Source: Rhodospirillaceae bacterium (GTDB lineage Bacteria > Pseudomonadota > Alphaproteobacteria > Rhodospirillales > Rhodospirillaceae). Taken from it: DNA of 64,000 nt. Every line of letters begins with the position of its first letter. The stretch's first letter is position 1. Below are positions 26,684 through 37,176 of the stretch, one piece after another. Below the pieces are notes generated by a model. The model had not been told where the DNA came from and did no database searches. It worked only from the letters and a program-made list of their open reading frames with translations. The position numbers and the translations under genes are program-made. The DNA is taken from the NCBI GenBank assembly GCA_947476695.1, contig CANJRD010000003.1:248001-312000 (forward strand). The letters run 5' to 3'.

Positions 26684-26711
26684 TTGACTTGCCGAAGCGA
26701 ATACCTAATTA
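26684..26711 (+). promoter_or_regulatory. Sigma-70-type promoter with long leader before the DEAD-box gene
   Basis: TTGACT (26684-26689) and TAATTA (26706-26711) are separated by 16 bp. The predicted transcript starts near 26718 and would carry a leader of about 145 nt before the helicase start codon, including a CCGG/CCGG mini-hairpin and a possible 11-codon reading frame from 26787. Long leaders are common in cold-induced RNA helicase genes. Confidence 0.45.
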
Positions 26712-26861
26712 TCCGGCCGTGAAAACCGGTCGTGTTGCGCTGCCCGTCACCTGACGGAGCGTCGGAGTCCTTGAGGGGCTCGCCCGATGAAGATCACCCC
26801 CAGTGTGAACATCATCGCGTAAAGATCAGCGAGCGCCGCGACGGAGATTATTTTCGAACAC

Positions 26862-28610
<1,749 letters not shown>

Positions 28611-28619
28611 ACGCGGCGT

Positions 28620-29042
28620 CTAATTCACGACCGGCTTTTCTTCGTCGCCCAGCGAGCGGACGTCGACATTGGCGACGCCTGCGTGATGATGGGCGATCTT
28701 CCAGACGCTTCCTTCTTTGACGAAGACGTTGGTCGCGCTCAAGACCTGCGGATGCGCGCCCTCACGCTCAGCGACGATCTCCAGGCACAACACGATCGTC
28801 GTGGCGCCCTCGTACAGCACGACCGCGTCGCGCGCGCTGACCTGCGGTGACGCCTCGTTGCCCAGGATGTTCTTCCAGCTGGCCAGGACCGCCTTGCGGC
28901 CCTTCAGCGGCGGCCAGCCCGGATGGACACAGCCGACATCGCCCTCGGACGCCCAGAGCGTTTCCATCGCCGCGTAATCACGGCCGCTGAAGGCCGCGTA
29001 AAAGGCGGTGTTGGCAAATAAAATGGCTTCGCGGTCGGACAT
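28620..29042 (-). CDS. SnoaL/NTF2-like protein
   Basis: 140 residues with an NTF2-like fold: FANTAFYAAFSGRDYAAMETLWA, the beta-sheet core VVLYEGATTIVLCLEIVAE, and the end VFVKEGSVWKIAHHHAG. It has no catalytic signature of a named family, and such proteins act either as small isomerases/hydrolases or as ligand-binding proteins. Convergent with the helicase gene, with 9 bp between stop codons. Confidence 0.82.
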   Translation of the reverse strand: MSDREAILFANTAFYAAFSGRDYAAMETLWASEGDVGCVHPGWPPLKGRKAVLASWKNILGNEASPQVSARDAVVLYEGATTIVLCLEIVAEREGAHPQVLSATNVFVKEGSVWKIAHHHAGVANVDVRSLGDEEKPVVN

Positions 29043-29132
29043 TGCGCCTCTGCGATTGAAGGGTGGTCAGACGCTTGGTTTCCGAGTATCCAGCCTACTT
29101 CTTCGGCGCGGACTGTCCCAGGGAAACCGGAA

Positions 29133-29834
29133 ATGCCTGCCCCCGACGCACTCAGCGGCCCGTCCAAACTGCCGCGCGCCGGCAAGCCGACATCGATTGT
29201 CGTGATGCTGCACGGCTATGGCGCCGACGGCAACGATCTCATCGGCCTCGCGCCCTATTTCGCCCAATCGTTGCCTAAGACCGCATTCTACTCGCCGCAC
29301 GCCCCCACGCCCCTGGAAGGCGGCTGGGGCGGCGGCCGGCAATGGGCGTCTTTGCGCAACTACGATCCGGTCCTGCTGAAACGCGACCCGCAGGCGCGCG
29401 CCGAAAAGCTCGCCACCGCCCTCGAAGGAACCGATGAGACCCTCGCCGCGGTGAACAAATTCCTCGACCAGGTCATGGAGTTCCACGAGCTGCCCGCCAA
29501 CAAGCTCGCCCTGCTCGGCTTCTCCCAAGGCACGATGGTTTCCATCTACGTCGGCTTGCGTCGCAAGCAGCAGCTGGGCGGCATAGTCGGGTATTCTGGC
29601 GCGGTACTCGCGCCCGACAAGCTGAACGCCGAGATCGTCACACGTCCGCCGGTGCTGCTGGTGCACGGCGATGCCGATCCGGTGGTGCCCATCGAGATGC
29701 TGTACGACGGTGAGCGCGCGTTGAAAGCCGCCAACGTCCCTTATGAGGCGCACGTGGTGCCCGAGCTCCAGCACGGGATCGACGGCACGGGCGCTGCGCT
29801 GGCGGCAAAGTTCCTGAAGGACAAACTCGCTTAG
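29133..29834 (+). CDS. Phospholipase/carboxylesterase family hydrolase
   Basis: 233 residues. Alpha/beta hydrolase of the acyl-protein thioesterase/YpfH group: MLHGYGADGNDLIGLAPYFA at the N-terminus, nucleophile GFSQGTM, Asp in VHGDADPVVP, and His in VPELQHGID. These enzymes hydrolyse carboxylic or thioesters of short to medium chains. Probably co-transcribed with the VOC gene that starts 11 bp later. Confidence 0.88.
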   Translation: MPAPDALSGPSKLPRAGKPTSIVVMLHGYGADGNDLIGLAPYFAQSLPKTAFYSPHAPTPLEGGWGGGRQWASLRNYDPVLLKRDPQARAEKLATALEGTDETLAAVNKFLDQVMEFHELPANKLALLGFSQGTMVSIYVGLRRKQQLGGIVGYSGAVLAPDKLNAEIVTRPPVLLVHGDADPVVPIEMLYDGERALKAANVPYEAHVVPELQHGIDGTGAALAAKFLKDKLA

Positions 29835-29844
29835 GGAGACAGAG

Positions 29845-30729
29845 ATGATCGGACCGATCCTTGCGGTCACCATGACGGTGACCGATCTTGAGCCCGTTGA
29901 AGCGGCCTATACTAAATACCTGCACTACAAAGTCGTGGAACGCGGCAAGGTCGATGCGGCTACCGCCGCGGCCTGGAACGCGCCCGCGGTCAGCGGTCAC
30001 GACTTCATGGTGATGCAGCCGGAAAGCGGCGCACCCCACTACCTGCGCTTCGTCGTCACCGCACCCTATCCCGACTACGCCCCGTTCAAGACCTTCGGCT
30101 GGAACTCGACCGAGATCCTGGTGCAGGACGTCGATGCGGTGGCCGAGACACTCAAAGGCTCGCCGTTCGAGATCGTCGGCCCGCCGCGCAATCTCTCCAG
30201 TTCCGACAGCATCAAGGCGATGCAAGTGATGGGACCGGCGCGTGAATTTCTCTATCTGACGACGATCAAGGACCCCAATCACGAACTGGGCCAAGCGAAA
30301 AGCTTCGTCGACCGCGTGTTCATCGTGATCAACGGCGGTCGCAATATGGACGCGCAGCTGAAGTTCTATCGCGACGTGCTGGGTACGCGGATCTCAGGGC
30401 CAAATCCCGTGCGCTTGAGCGCCTTCAACATCATCAACAATCTCGACAAAGAGATGAAGCATCCGCTCGCAACGGCGAAGCTGAACGGGCCTTTCATGGT
30501 CGAAATCGACCAGTACCCGGCCTCACTGTCGGATCGTCATGTGCGAGCGGGCGATCTGCCGCCCGGCACCGCGATGGTGACCTTCGCGACCACGTCGCTG
30601 TCGGCGATCAAGGTAAAACCGGAAGCCCAGCCGGCGAGCCTGAAGGGCATCGTTTATGCGGGCGGCGGTGCGTCTGAAGTCATAAAAGGGCCGAACGGCG
30701 AGTGGATCGAACTCGTCGAAAAGCCCTAG
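29845..30729 (+). CDS. VOC/glyoxalase-superfamily protein
   Basis: 294 residues with two tandem beta-alpha-beta-beta-beta repeats in the VOC pattern: the first around ILAVTMTVTDLEPVEAAYTKYLHYKVVERGKV, the second around RVFIVINGGRNMDAQLKFYRDVLGTRISGPNPVR, ending EVIKGPNGEWIELVEKP. VOC proteins bind metals or aromatic ligands; no specific enzyme is recognised. Good AGGGAGA ribosome site. Its last four bases overlap the convergent gene. Confidence 0.8.
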   Translation: MIGPILAVTMTVTDLEPVEAAYTKYLHYKVVERGKVDAATAAAWNAPAVSGHDFMVMQPESGAPHYLRFVVTAPYPDYAPFKTFGWNSTEILVQDVDAVAETLKGSPFEIVGPPRNLSSSDSIKAMQVMGPAREFLYLTTIKDPNHELGQAKSFVDRVFIVINGGRNMDAQLKFYRDVLGTRISGPNPVRLSAFNIINNLDKEMKHPLATAKLNGPFMVEIDQYPASLSDRHVRAGDLPPGTAMVTFATTSLSAIKVKPEAQPASLKGIVYAGGGASEVIKGPNGEWIELVEKP

Positions 30730-31172
30730 CGCATCCCATAGCCGTCGGCATCGTCGTCTTCGTTCTCGCGCTCAGCACGCGCCTTCGCGCGCGCTTCTTC
30801 TTTGGCATCGCGCTCACGCACACTCGCGCGTACATGATGACGCGCTGCGTTCTGGCGCGCACGCTCGCGCTTCTTTTCGCGCATGTTCACGAAACGAACC
30901 GCCGCCCAGATTGCGAGGCAGACAAGAATCCACGGCAGCATGCGGCTGATCGCTTTCTCGGTCGCGATCTGCTGGCGGACCGAGTCCCGACATTCCGGCA
31001 GTTCGGCCAAGCAGGCACGCCGCGCGTTTTGCTGCGCACTTGAGAAGAAGAACGACGGCAGCACCAAGCCATCGTCGCGCATGACCTGGGCGCTGGCCGG
31101 GGCCGGCGCCAAAAGACCGAACAAGATCAAGGCTAAAACCGCGATCACCCGCGCCGGGTGCATTTTGTTCAT
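30726..31172 (-). CDS. Uncharacterised exported protein with one membrane helix and charged tail
   Basis: 148 residues, no family recognised. A signal peptide (VIAVLALILFGLLAPAPASA) precedes a short periplasmic part with two Cys (CLAELPEC) that could form a disulfide, then a membrane helix around 80-95 (MLPWILVCLAIWAAVRF), and a cytoplasmic tail very rich in Arg, Lys, Ala and Glu, probably a helix or disordered. Overlaps the VOC stop by four bases. Confidence 0.6.
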   Translation of the reverse strand: MNKMHPARVIAVLALILFGLLAPAPASAQVMRDDGLVLPSFFFSSAQQNARRACLAELPECRDSVRQQIATEKAISRMLPWILVCLAIWAAVRFVNMREKKRERARQNAARHHVRASVRERDAKEEARAKARAERENEDDDADGYGMR

Positions 31173-31518
31173 GCCGTTACTCCCTCACGTAAAGCGAGTG
31201 TAACAGATCGCTCCCGTGTCTGCTCCCCCCTCGTGACATCGGCCCGATGGACCACGGTCGCGATTTTGCTAAAGTGATGGTGCGGGTGAAGGGAGACGAA
31301 TCGCATGGTCGATGTCGGGCTCTTCGATCGAGATCGCTGTCCGAAAGCGCGGACAGAACTGGCCCCGCTTGCGCTTTCCCCACGCCCCTTCCCTTACCTG
31401 ATCGCCATTCTTCGATTCGTTCCGCCCGCCTGAAGTTGTTAGGTGGTGCGCTAATGCGCGCTCCCTTTTCTCAATCGCCCGCGGACGTCGCGACCGCGGC
31501 TCAGCAGGGAGGGTAGAT
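31173..31518. other. 346-bp gap upstream of the EF-G-like gene, possible short reading frame
   Basis: Holds no recognised gene. A 42-codon reading frame at 31305-31433 (starts MVDVGLFDRDRC) has a good GGGAGA ribosome site 8 nt before its ATG and is on the same strand as the EF-G-like gene 85 bp further on. It could be a leader peptide or chance. No terminator or clear promoter was recognised. Confidence 0.3.
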
Positions 31519-33579
31519 ATGTCGGACAAGGTACAAAACGCCCCCGCAGGAACCCGAGGCACGCGCTGCGTTGCCATCGTCGGACCCCAGGGAAGCGGCA
31601 AGACGACACTGACGGAGGCGATGTTGTTCGCCGCCGGCGCGATCCCCGCAAAAGGCAACGTGGCGCAGGCCACTACGGCCAGCGATGCTAGCCCCGAGGC
31701 GCGCGCGCGGCATATGTCGACCGAACTGACCCCCTTGCACTTCTCGTTCATGGGAGACGACTGGGTGGTTCTCGACTGCCCGGGTGCGGTCGATCTTCTT
31801 CAGGACAGCCATCACGGCATGCTGATGGCCGATACGGTTGTGATCGTCGTTGATCCACATCCGGAGCGCATGCTTTCGCTTGGACCGGTGTTTAGCTTCC
31901 TCGACGAACACAAGGTTCCTCACATGCTGTTCATCAACAAGATGGATCGCTTCCATGGCTCCGTGCGTGAGTTGATCGCCTCGGCGCAACGCCAGTCCAG
32001 CCGGCCGCTTGTCTTGCGGCATGTGCCGATATCGGACGGCCCACATATCAACGGCTATGTCGATGTGGTCGCCGAGCGCGCCTATCACTACAAGTTCGAC
32101 AAGCCGTCGACGCGCATCCCTATCGCGGATGCTTCACCTCGAGATCTTGGAGATGCCCGGCGCGCGCTGCTTGAACGCCTTTCGGATTTCGACGATGCGT
32201 TACTCGAAAAACTGCTCGAAGACATCACGCCAGACACGAAGGAAGTCTATCGGCAGCTGACCAAGGACTTGCAAGAAGACCTGATCGTCCCGGTGCTGAT
32301 CGGAGCGGCGGAGCATGAAAATGGTGTGCGCCGCTTGCTGAAGGTCTTGCGGCACGAAGTTCCAGGACCTGAAGTCACAGCGAAACGGCTGCAAATCCCC
32401 GACGGGAAACTCGTCGCCCAGGTTTTGCGCATCACATACGCGCCGCATGTCGGCAAACTGTCGGTGTTACGCGTTTGGCACGGGACGCTAAAAGACGGGG
32501 AAATGCTTGCCGGTCAGCGCGTCAGCAATCTTCAGGAAGGCGCCGAACCGAAACTTGGTAAGGCACGCCTGTCCAGTGCGGGAGTCGGCGCTGTCGCGGC
32601 CCTGAGTAAACTCGATGCCGGCGCTGTCGGGACGATCCTGACGGAGACCGGAGCACAGGCACCGAAAGCCGCCGCGACGCCGCCGGTATCGCTGTACACG
32701 CTCGCCATCGCCGCGAGCAATCGCAAGGACGATGTGAAACTCGGCGACGCCCTGCGCAAGCTGGCCGAAGAAGACCCATCGCTGACGCTGCATCAGATGC
32801 CGGATACCGGTGAATTGCTCTTCAGTGGCCAGGGCGAGATGCACCTGCTGCTCGCCATCGAGCGTTTGCGGCGCAAGTTTGATTTGGATGTGCAGACCCA
32901 CAAACCGCAAGTCGCCTACCGCGAAACCATCCGCAGAGGTACCACCCATCACGCCCGTTTCAAGCGCCAGTCGGGCGGTCACGGCCAGTTCGCCGACATC
33001 AAGGTTGAAATCTCGCCGCTGCCGCGCGGAGGTGGCATCACATTCACCGACAGTATCGTCGGCGGTGTCGTGCCGCGAAACTTTATCCCCGCCGTCGAAG
33101 CCGGCATGCGCGACAACACCGCCCGGGGGCCGCTGGGTTTCCCGGTGGTCGACGTCAATGTCCGGCTTATCGACGGGCAGTATCACAGCGTCGACAGCTC
33201 GGATCAGGCCTTCCGCACCGCGGGACGTATGGCGATGACCGAGGGATTGCCGCACTGCGAGCCTGTTTTGTTGGAACCGGTTTACGAGGTGACGCTCTAC
33301 GTTCCGGACGCATTCACCTCCAAGGTCCAGCGCGCCGTCACGCAGCGACGCGCCCAGATCCTGGGATTCAACGCGCGCAGCGGCTGGGATGGCTGGGAAG
33401 AAGTCCGCGTGCATATGCCTGAAGCGGAGATGCAGGACCTGATTCTCGACATTCGATCCAATTCCCAGGGGACAGGGACCTACGAAGCGGTCTTCAGCCA
33501 CTATCAGGAATTGCAGGGGCGCGATGCAGATAAGGTGGTGCAGCACCGAAAAACCCAGCAAACCGCCGCACACGCGTAA
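31519..33579 (+). CDS. EF-G-like translation GTPase (EF-G2 type)
   Basis: 686 residues with all EF-G domains. The GTPase has a P-loop of unusual form (GPQGSGKTTL instead of AHIDAGKTT), DCPG in VVLDCPGAVD, and NKMD in LFINKMD. Domain II/III and the EF-G domain IV segment (HHARFKRQSGGHGQFADIKVEI) and C-terminal domain V (EPVYEVTLYVPDAFTSKVQRAVTQRRAQI) are intact. This is the paralogue EF-G2-like group; a close studied member binds GTP but is not the main translocase. It is not next to str operon genes, as fusA would be. Confidence 0.9.
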   Translation: MSDKVQNAPAGTRGTRCVAIVGPQGSGKTTLTEAMLFAAGAIPAKGNVAQATTASDASPEARARHMSTELTPLHFSFMGDDWVVLDCPGAVDLLQDSHHGMLMADTVVIVVDPHPERMLSLGPVFSFLDEHKVPHMLFINKMDRFHGSVRELIASAQRQSSRPLVLRHVPISDGPHINGYVDVVAERAYHYKFDKPSTRIPIADASPRDLGDARRALLERLSDFDDALLEKLLEDITPDTKEVYRQLTKDLQEDLIVPVLIGAAEHENGVRRLLKVLRHEVPGPEVTAKRLQIPDGKLVAQVLRITYAPHVGKLSVLRVWHGTLKDGEMLAGQRVSNLQEGAEPKLGKARLSSAGVGAVAALSKLDAGAVGTILTETGAQAPKAAATPPVSLYTLAIAASNRKDDVKLGDALRKLAEEDPSLTLHQMPDTGELLFSGQGEMHLLLAIERLRRKFDLDVQTHKPQVAYRETIRRGTTHHARFKRQSGGHGQFADIKVEISPLPRGGGITFTDSIVGGVVPRNFIPAVEAGMRDNTARGPLGFPVVDVNVRLIDGQYHSVDSSDQAFRTAGRMAMTEGLPHCEPVLLEPVYEVTLYVPDAFTSKVQRAVTQRRAQILGFNARSGWDGWEEVRVHMPEAEMQDLILDIRSNSQGTGTYEAVFSHYQELQGRDADKVVQHRKTQQTAAHA

Positions 33580-33718
33580 GGACCCGCCCACAAAAGCGGA
33601 TGTATCCCGCGCCGTACTCCCCTAGAATGCGCCCAGCCGCCCAGGGGAGCGCGGCGGGCCGGGTGGATTTTGTCCATGCGGCGTTCTTCATGAGCGGTGC
33701 CTTAAGAACCTTCGCTTG

Positions 33719-35668
33719 ATGTCTTCCGATCCATCATCTTCCGGCGCGCCCGACGCGACCCCTCAGCCTGCCCTATCGGAAGAGGACGCGCGCCGTGCTC
33801 AACGTCGGCGCATGTTCGCCATGGCGCTCGGCGCCGCGGGTGTCGTCTATGGCGATGTGGGCACCAGCCCCCTCTACACATTGCGCGAGGCATTTGGCGA
33901 GACGGGCGGGCTCGACGTTAGTCCGGCGAATGTGTTTGGCGTATTGTCGCTGATCTTCTGGTCGGTGCTGATTGTCGTCACCGGCAAGTACATCACCTTC
34001 ATTCTGCGCGCGGACAACCGGGGCGAAGGCGGCGTGATGGCCTTGACCGCCCTGGCGATGGAAAGCCTAGGTCAAGGCGCCAAGCGTAAAGGTATTTTGC
34101 TGATCCTTGGCATCGTCGGGGCAACGCTGTTCTACGGCGACAGCCTGATCACCCCGGCGATCTCGGTGTTGAGCGCGGTCGAAGGTCTCGAAGTCGGCGC
34201 GCCCGGATTACATCCGTTCGTCATCCCTATCGCGGTCGCCGTGCTGCTATGCCTGTTCATGCTCCAGGGCGCGGGCACCGCGCGGGTGGGCGCCCTGTTC
34301 GGGCCGGTGATGGCCGTATGGTTCATCGTGCTCGGCGTGCTGGGCGTGCTGAACATCGTCCAGCACCCCGGCGTTCTGGCGGCCATCGACCCCCGGCATG
34401 CAATCACCTTCTGCATTCACCATGCCCCGGGCTTTGCCTTGTTCGCGCCGCTCAGCGCGGTCGTGCTGGCCCTCACCGGCGCGGAAGCCCTGTACGAAGA
34501 CCTTGGGCATTTCGGCCGCAACCCCATCCGCCAGGCGTGGTACTGGCTGGTGATGCCCGGTCTGCTGCTCAACTATTTCGGTCAGGGTGCGCTGATCCTG
34601 GTGGAACCGGAAGCCGTGCGCGCGCCGTTCTTCCTGCTGGCCCCGGACTGGGCGCTGTATCCGCTGATCGTCCTGTCGACCTTCGCGACCATCATCGCGT
34701 CGCAAGCGGTGATTTCGGGCACCTTCTCTGTCACGCATCAGGCGATGCAGCTCGGATTCTTGCCGCGCTTGGTGTTCAAACACACCTCCGCGACCGAGTT
34801 TGGCCAGATCTACATGCCGAACATCAACCGCATCCTGATGGTGCTTGTGGTCGCGCTGGTGCTGTGGTTCCAAAGTTCTTCGCACCTCGCCCATGCCTAT
34901 GGAATTGCCGTCACCGGGACGATGCTCGTCGGCACGATCCTGGGCTACACGGTCGCGCGCCATCACTGGAAATGGCCGCGCTATAAGGCGATGCCGCTGT
35001 TCGGCCTGTTCTTCGTCGTCGACATGGCATTCTTCCTCGCCTGCTCAACCAAGATATCGGCCGGGGGCTATGTGCCGCTTCTGGTGGCCTTGGTGGCGTT
35101 CATCATGATCCAGGCCTGGCGCGATGGCCGGGCCGAGATGACGCGCCTGCAGGAAGAGGCCGCGATGCCGCTTGAGTCCTTCCTGTCCCGACTGACTGCC
35201 AACCGCGCGCCGCGCGTTGCCGGAACCGCCGTCTTCATGACCGCCTCCCCGGTCTCGGTGCCATCAGCATTGCTGCACAACGTAAAGCACAACAAGGTCT
35301 TGCATGAGCGTGTGGTACTGCTAACGGTGTTCACGGAACACTATCCGGTCACGCCGGAAGCCGATCGCATTACCGTCACCCAATTTCCCCACGCTTTCTA
35401 TCGCGTCGTCGCCCGTTACGGATTCATGGAATCGCCGGACGTACCGAAAATCCTGAAAGCTTGCGAGGCCCACGGCCTGACGTTCAACTTGATGGAAACG
35501 TCGTTCTTCCTCGGCCGCGACGCCTTGGTGCGCGCACAACGCTCCCACATTCCGTTGTGGCGCGAACGCATTTTCTTCTGGCTGTTCCGCAATGCCTCCA
35601 GCGCCACGGAATTCTTCCGCATCCCGCCAAATCGCGTGATCGAGCTCGGAAGCCAGATAGAAATCTGA
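33719..35668 (+). CDS. kup: Kup-type low-affinity potassium transporter
   Basis: 649 residues. Potassium/proton symporter of the inner membrane. Signature GVVYGDVGTSPLYTLREAF near residue 40, about twelve membrane helices, GALILVEPEAVRAPFFLLAP, ASQAVISGTFSVTHQAMQLG, and a C-terminal cytoplasmic domain with GYMES-like PHAFYRVVARYGFMESPDVP and the terminal FRIPPNRVIELGSQIEI. The N-terminus of about 30 residues is hydrophilic. ATG 33719 is used; TTG 33716 is directly before it. Confidence 0.95.
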   Translation: MSSDPSSSGAPDATPQPALSEEDARRAQRRRMFAMALGAAGVVYGDVGTSPLYTLREAFGETGGLDVSPANVFGVLSLIFWSVLIVVTGKYITFILRADNRGEGGVMALTALAMESLGQGAKRKGILLILGIVGATLFYGDSLITPAISVLSAVEGLEVGAPGLHPFVIPIAVAVLLCLFMLQGAGTARVGALFGPVMAVWFIVLGVLGVLNIVQHPGVLAAIDPRHAITFCIHHAPGFALFAPLSAVVLALTGAEALYEDLGHFGRNPIRQAWYWLVMPGLLLNYFGQGALILVEPEAVRAPFFLLAPDWALYPLIVLSTFATIIASQAVISGTFSVTHQAMQLGFLPRLVFKHTSATEFGQIYMPNINRILMVLVVALVLWFQSSSHLAHAYGIAVTGTMLVGTILGYTVARHHWKWPRYKAMPLFGLFFVVDMAFFLACSTKISAGGYVPLLVALVAFIMIQAWRDGRAEMTRLQEEAAMPLESFLSRLTANRAPRVAGTAVFMTASPVSVPSALLHNVKHNKVLHERVVLLTVFTEHYPVTPEADRITVTQFPHAFYRVVARYGFMESPDVPKILKACEAHGLTFNLMETSFFLGRDALVRAQRSHIPLWRERIFFWLFRNASSATEFFRIPPNRVIELGSQIEI

Positions 35669-35751
35669 GGCTTATTGGGCCGCTAGCTTTCTTGAACGTC
35701 ACTGGCGGCGTAGCCGTCCCACCTGATAGACTCAGAAACATGACGGGGGTC

Positions 35752-37176
35752 ATGACTTTCCACAGCCGCGCTGGTCGCGCGGTGGCGACACTGGTCGCTG
35801 CCGTTAGCCTTGCATGTCTGCTGTCTGCCTGCGATACGCCGCCATCGGCGGATCGTTTGAAGGCCGACATCACCGCTACGCTTGAGTCCGCGACGCCGAC
35901 CGGCTTGATCAAGCCGGCGTCGGTGGAGATTCTCGACGCAAGCTTGCTGCGCGGCACAGTCCAATTTGCGACCACGCTCGAACTCCAACGCGATCACGCC
36001 TTCGGCAGCTGGGATCAGATGGGCATTGCCGCGCTCGCCAAGGCACTTGGCGCAGCTCCTTGGGAGATCGAGGGGATCAAGTCCCGCGGCAATGCGACCG
36101 GCGACCGCATCAGGGTCACAAGTCGCGCCCAGTACAGCCACGCACGCACCGACGGCGACTGGACGCTCGATCGCTTTGGACCTCCGCCAGCACCCCAGGG
36201 CACTCATATCCGGGGCCTGCGCGAGGATGTCTGGCAGGTGACGACCGCGCTGATCGCCGCGCCGAAGACGTGGCAGATCATCCGCGATAATTTCGTATGG
36301 GCTTTCAGCCGCAGCCATACCCAGCTTACCCGCGCGCGCGGGGGCTATGCAGTCGTGAGCGGTACAATTGGAAGCGATGCCTGGAGTATCGTCGAGGCGC
36401 TGCGCAACGCTGCGACACCGCAGCGCCCCGTGGTCAATCTGATTGCCAAAGACGAGGCGGCGATGACCCGTCTGATCCGCGACGGCGATGCGACGGCCGC
36501 CATCATCGACAGTGATCGCGCGCCGGCCCTGGTGCAGGCGATGCCCGAACTGCGCGGTGTCGCCGCGTTGTTTCCGAAGCAACTGCACATCGTCGTGAGT
36601 CAGGACAGCGGCTTCGCATCCATTGTCGATCTGCGCGGCAAGCGCATCGTGGCCGCCAATGGCCCAAGCCATGCAGGCGAGGACGCCTTGCGCGCCTATC
36701 GCATCTCCGCCGGAACGGCCAAGCTCGACACCATGACGCTCACGGCCGGGCTCGAGGCCCTGGCCAAAGGCGAGGTGGATGCGGTGTTGGTCACGGCCCG
36801 CGCGCCGGATACCCAGGTCGCCGATTTCGTCCGCAGCGGTGCGGGACGGCTTCTCGGACTCGATGGCGACGCAATCGCACTGCTAACCACGGCAGAGAAT
36901 AGTTATCTGGCAATCAATATCCCCGCGCGGACTTACCCCAGTCAGCTCAATCCAATCACAACGGTCGCGGTCAGCGCCCTTCTGATGGCTCCGGCAACGA
37001 CACCCGACCACGAAGTGACCGGGCTACTCGCGGAAGTGTTCGGTTCAATCGATTACCTGAAGGCCGGCAGCGTGGCGGGCATGTTCATTGCACGGGACAC
37101 GGCCATGCGCGGCCTGACGATGCCGCTGCATCCGGGAGCGACAGCCTTCTTCGAGACCCCTGTGCTCGACCGCTAA
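35752..37176 (+). CDS. TAXI-type solute-binding lipoprotein
   Basis: 474 residues. Signal peptide with lipobox LLSAC (Cys27), so a lipoprotein. The C-terminal part, from about residue 200, is a TAXI solute-binding domain (DLRGKRIVAANGPSHAGEDALRAY, ALAKGEVDAVLVTARAPD, YLAINIPARTYPSQLNPITTVAVSALLM, GLTMPLHPGATAFFE). An extra N-terminal domain of about 170 residues is not typical. No TRAP permease genes are nearby, so it is an orphan binding protein. ATG 35752 has GGGGGT ahead; ATG 35740 is the alternative. Confidence 0.8.
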   Translation: MTFHSRAGRAVATLVAAVSLACLLSACDTPPSADRLKADITATLESATPTGLIKPASVEILDASLLRGTVQFATTLELQRDHAFGSWDQMGIAALAKALGAAPWEIEGIKSRGNATGDRIRVTSRAQYSHARTDGDWTLDRFGPPPAPQGTHIRGLREDVWQVTTALIAAPKTWQIIRDNFVWAFSRSHTQLTRARGGYAVVSGTIGSDAWSIVEALRNAATPQRPVVNLIAKDEAAMTRLIRDGDATAAIIDSDRAPALVQAMPELRGVAALFPKQLHIVVSQDSGFASIVDLRGKRIVAANGPSHAGEDALRAYRISAGTAKLDTMTLTAGLEALAKGEVDAVLVTARAPDTQVADFVRSGAGRLLGLDGDAIALLTTAENSYLAINIPARTYPSQLNPITTVAVSALLMAPATTPDHEVTGLLAEVFGSIDYLKAGSVAGMFIARDTAMRGLTMPLHPGATAFFETPVLDR

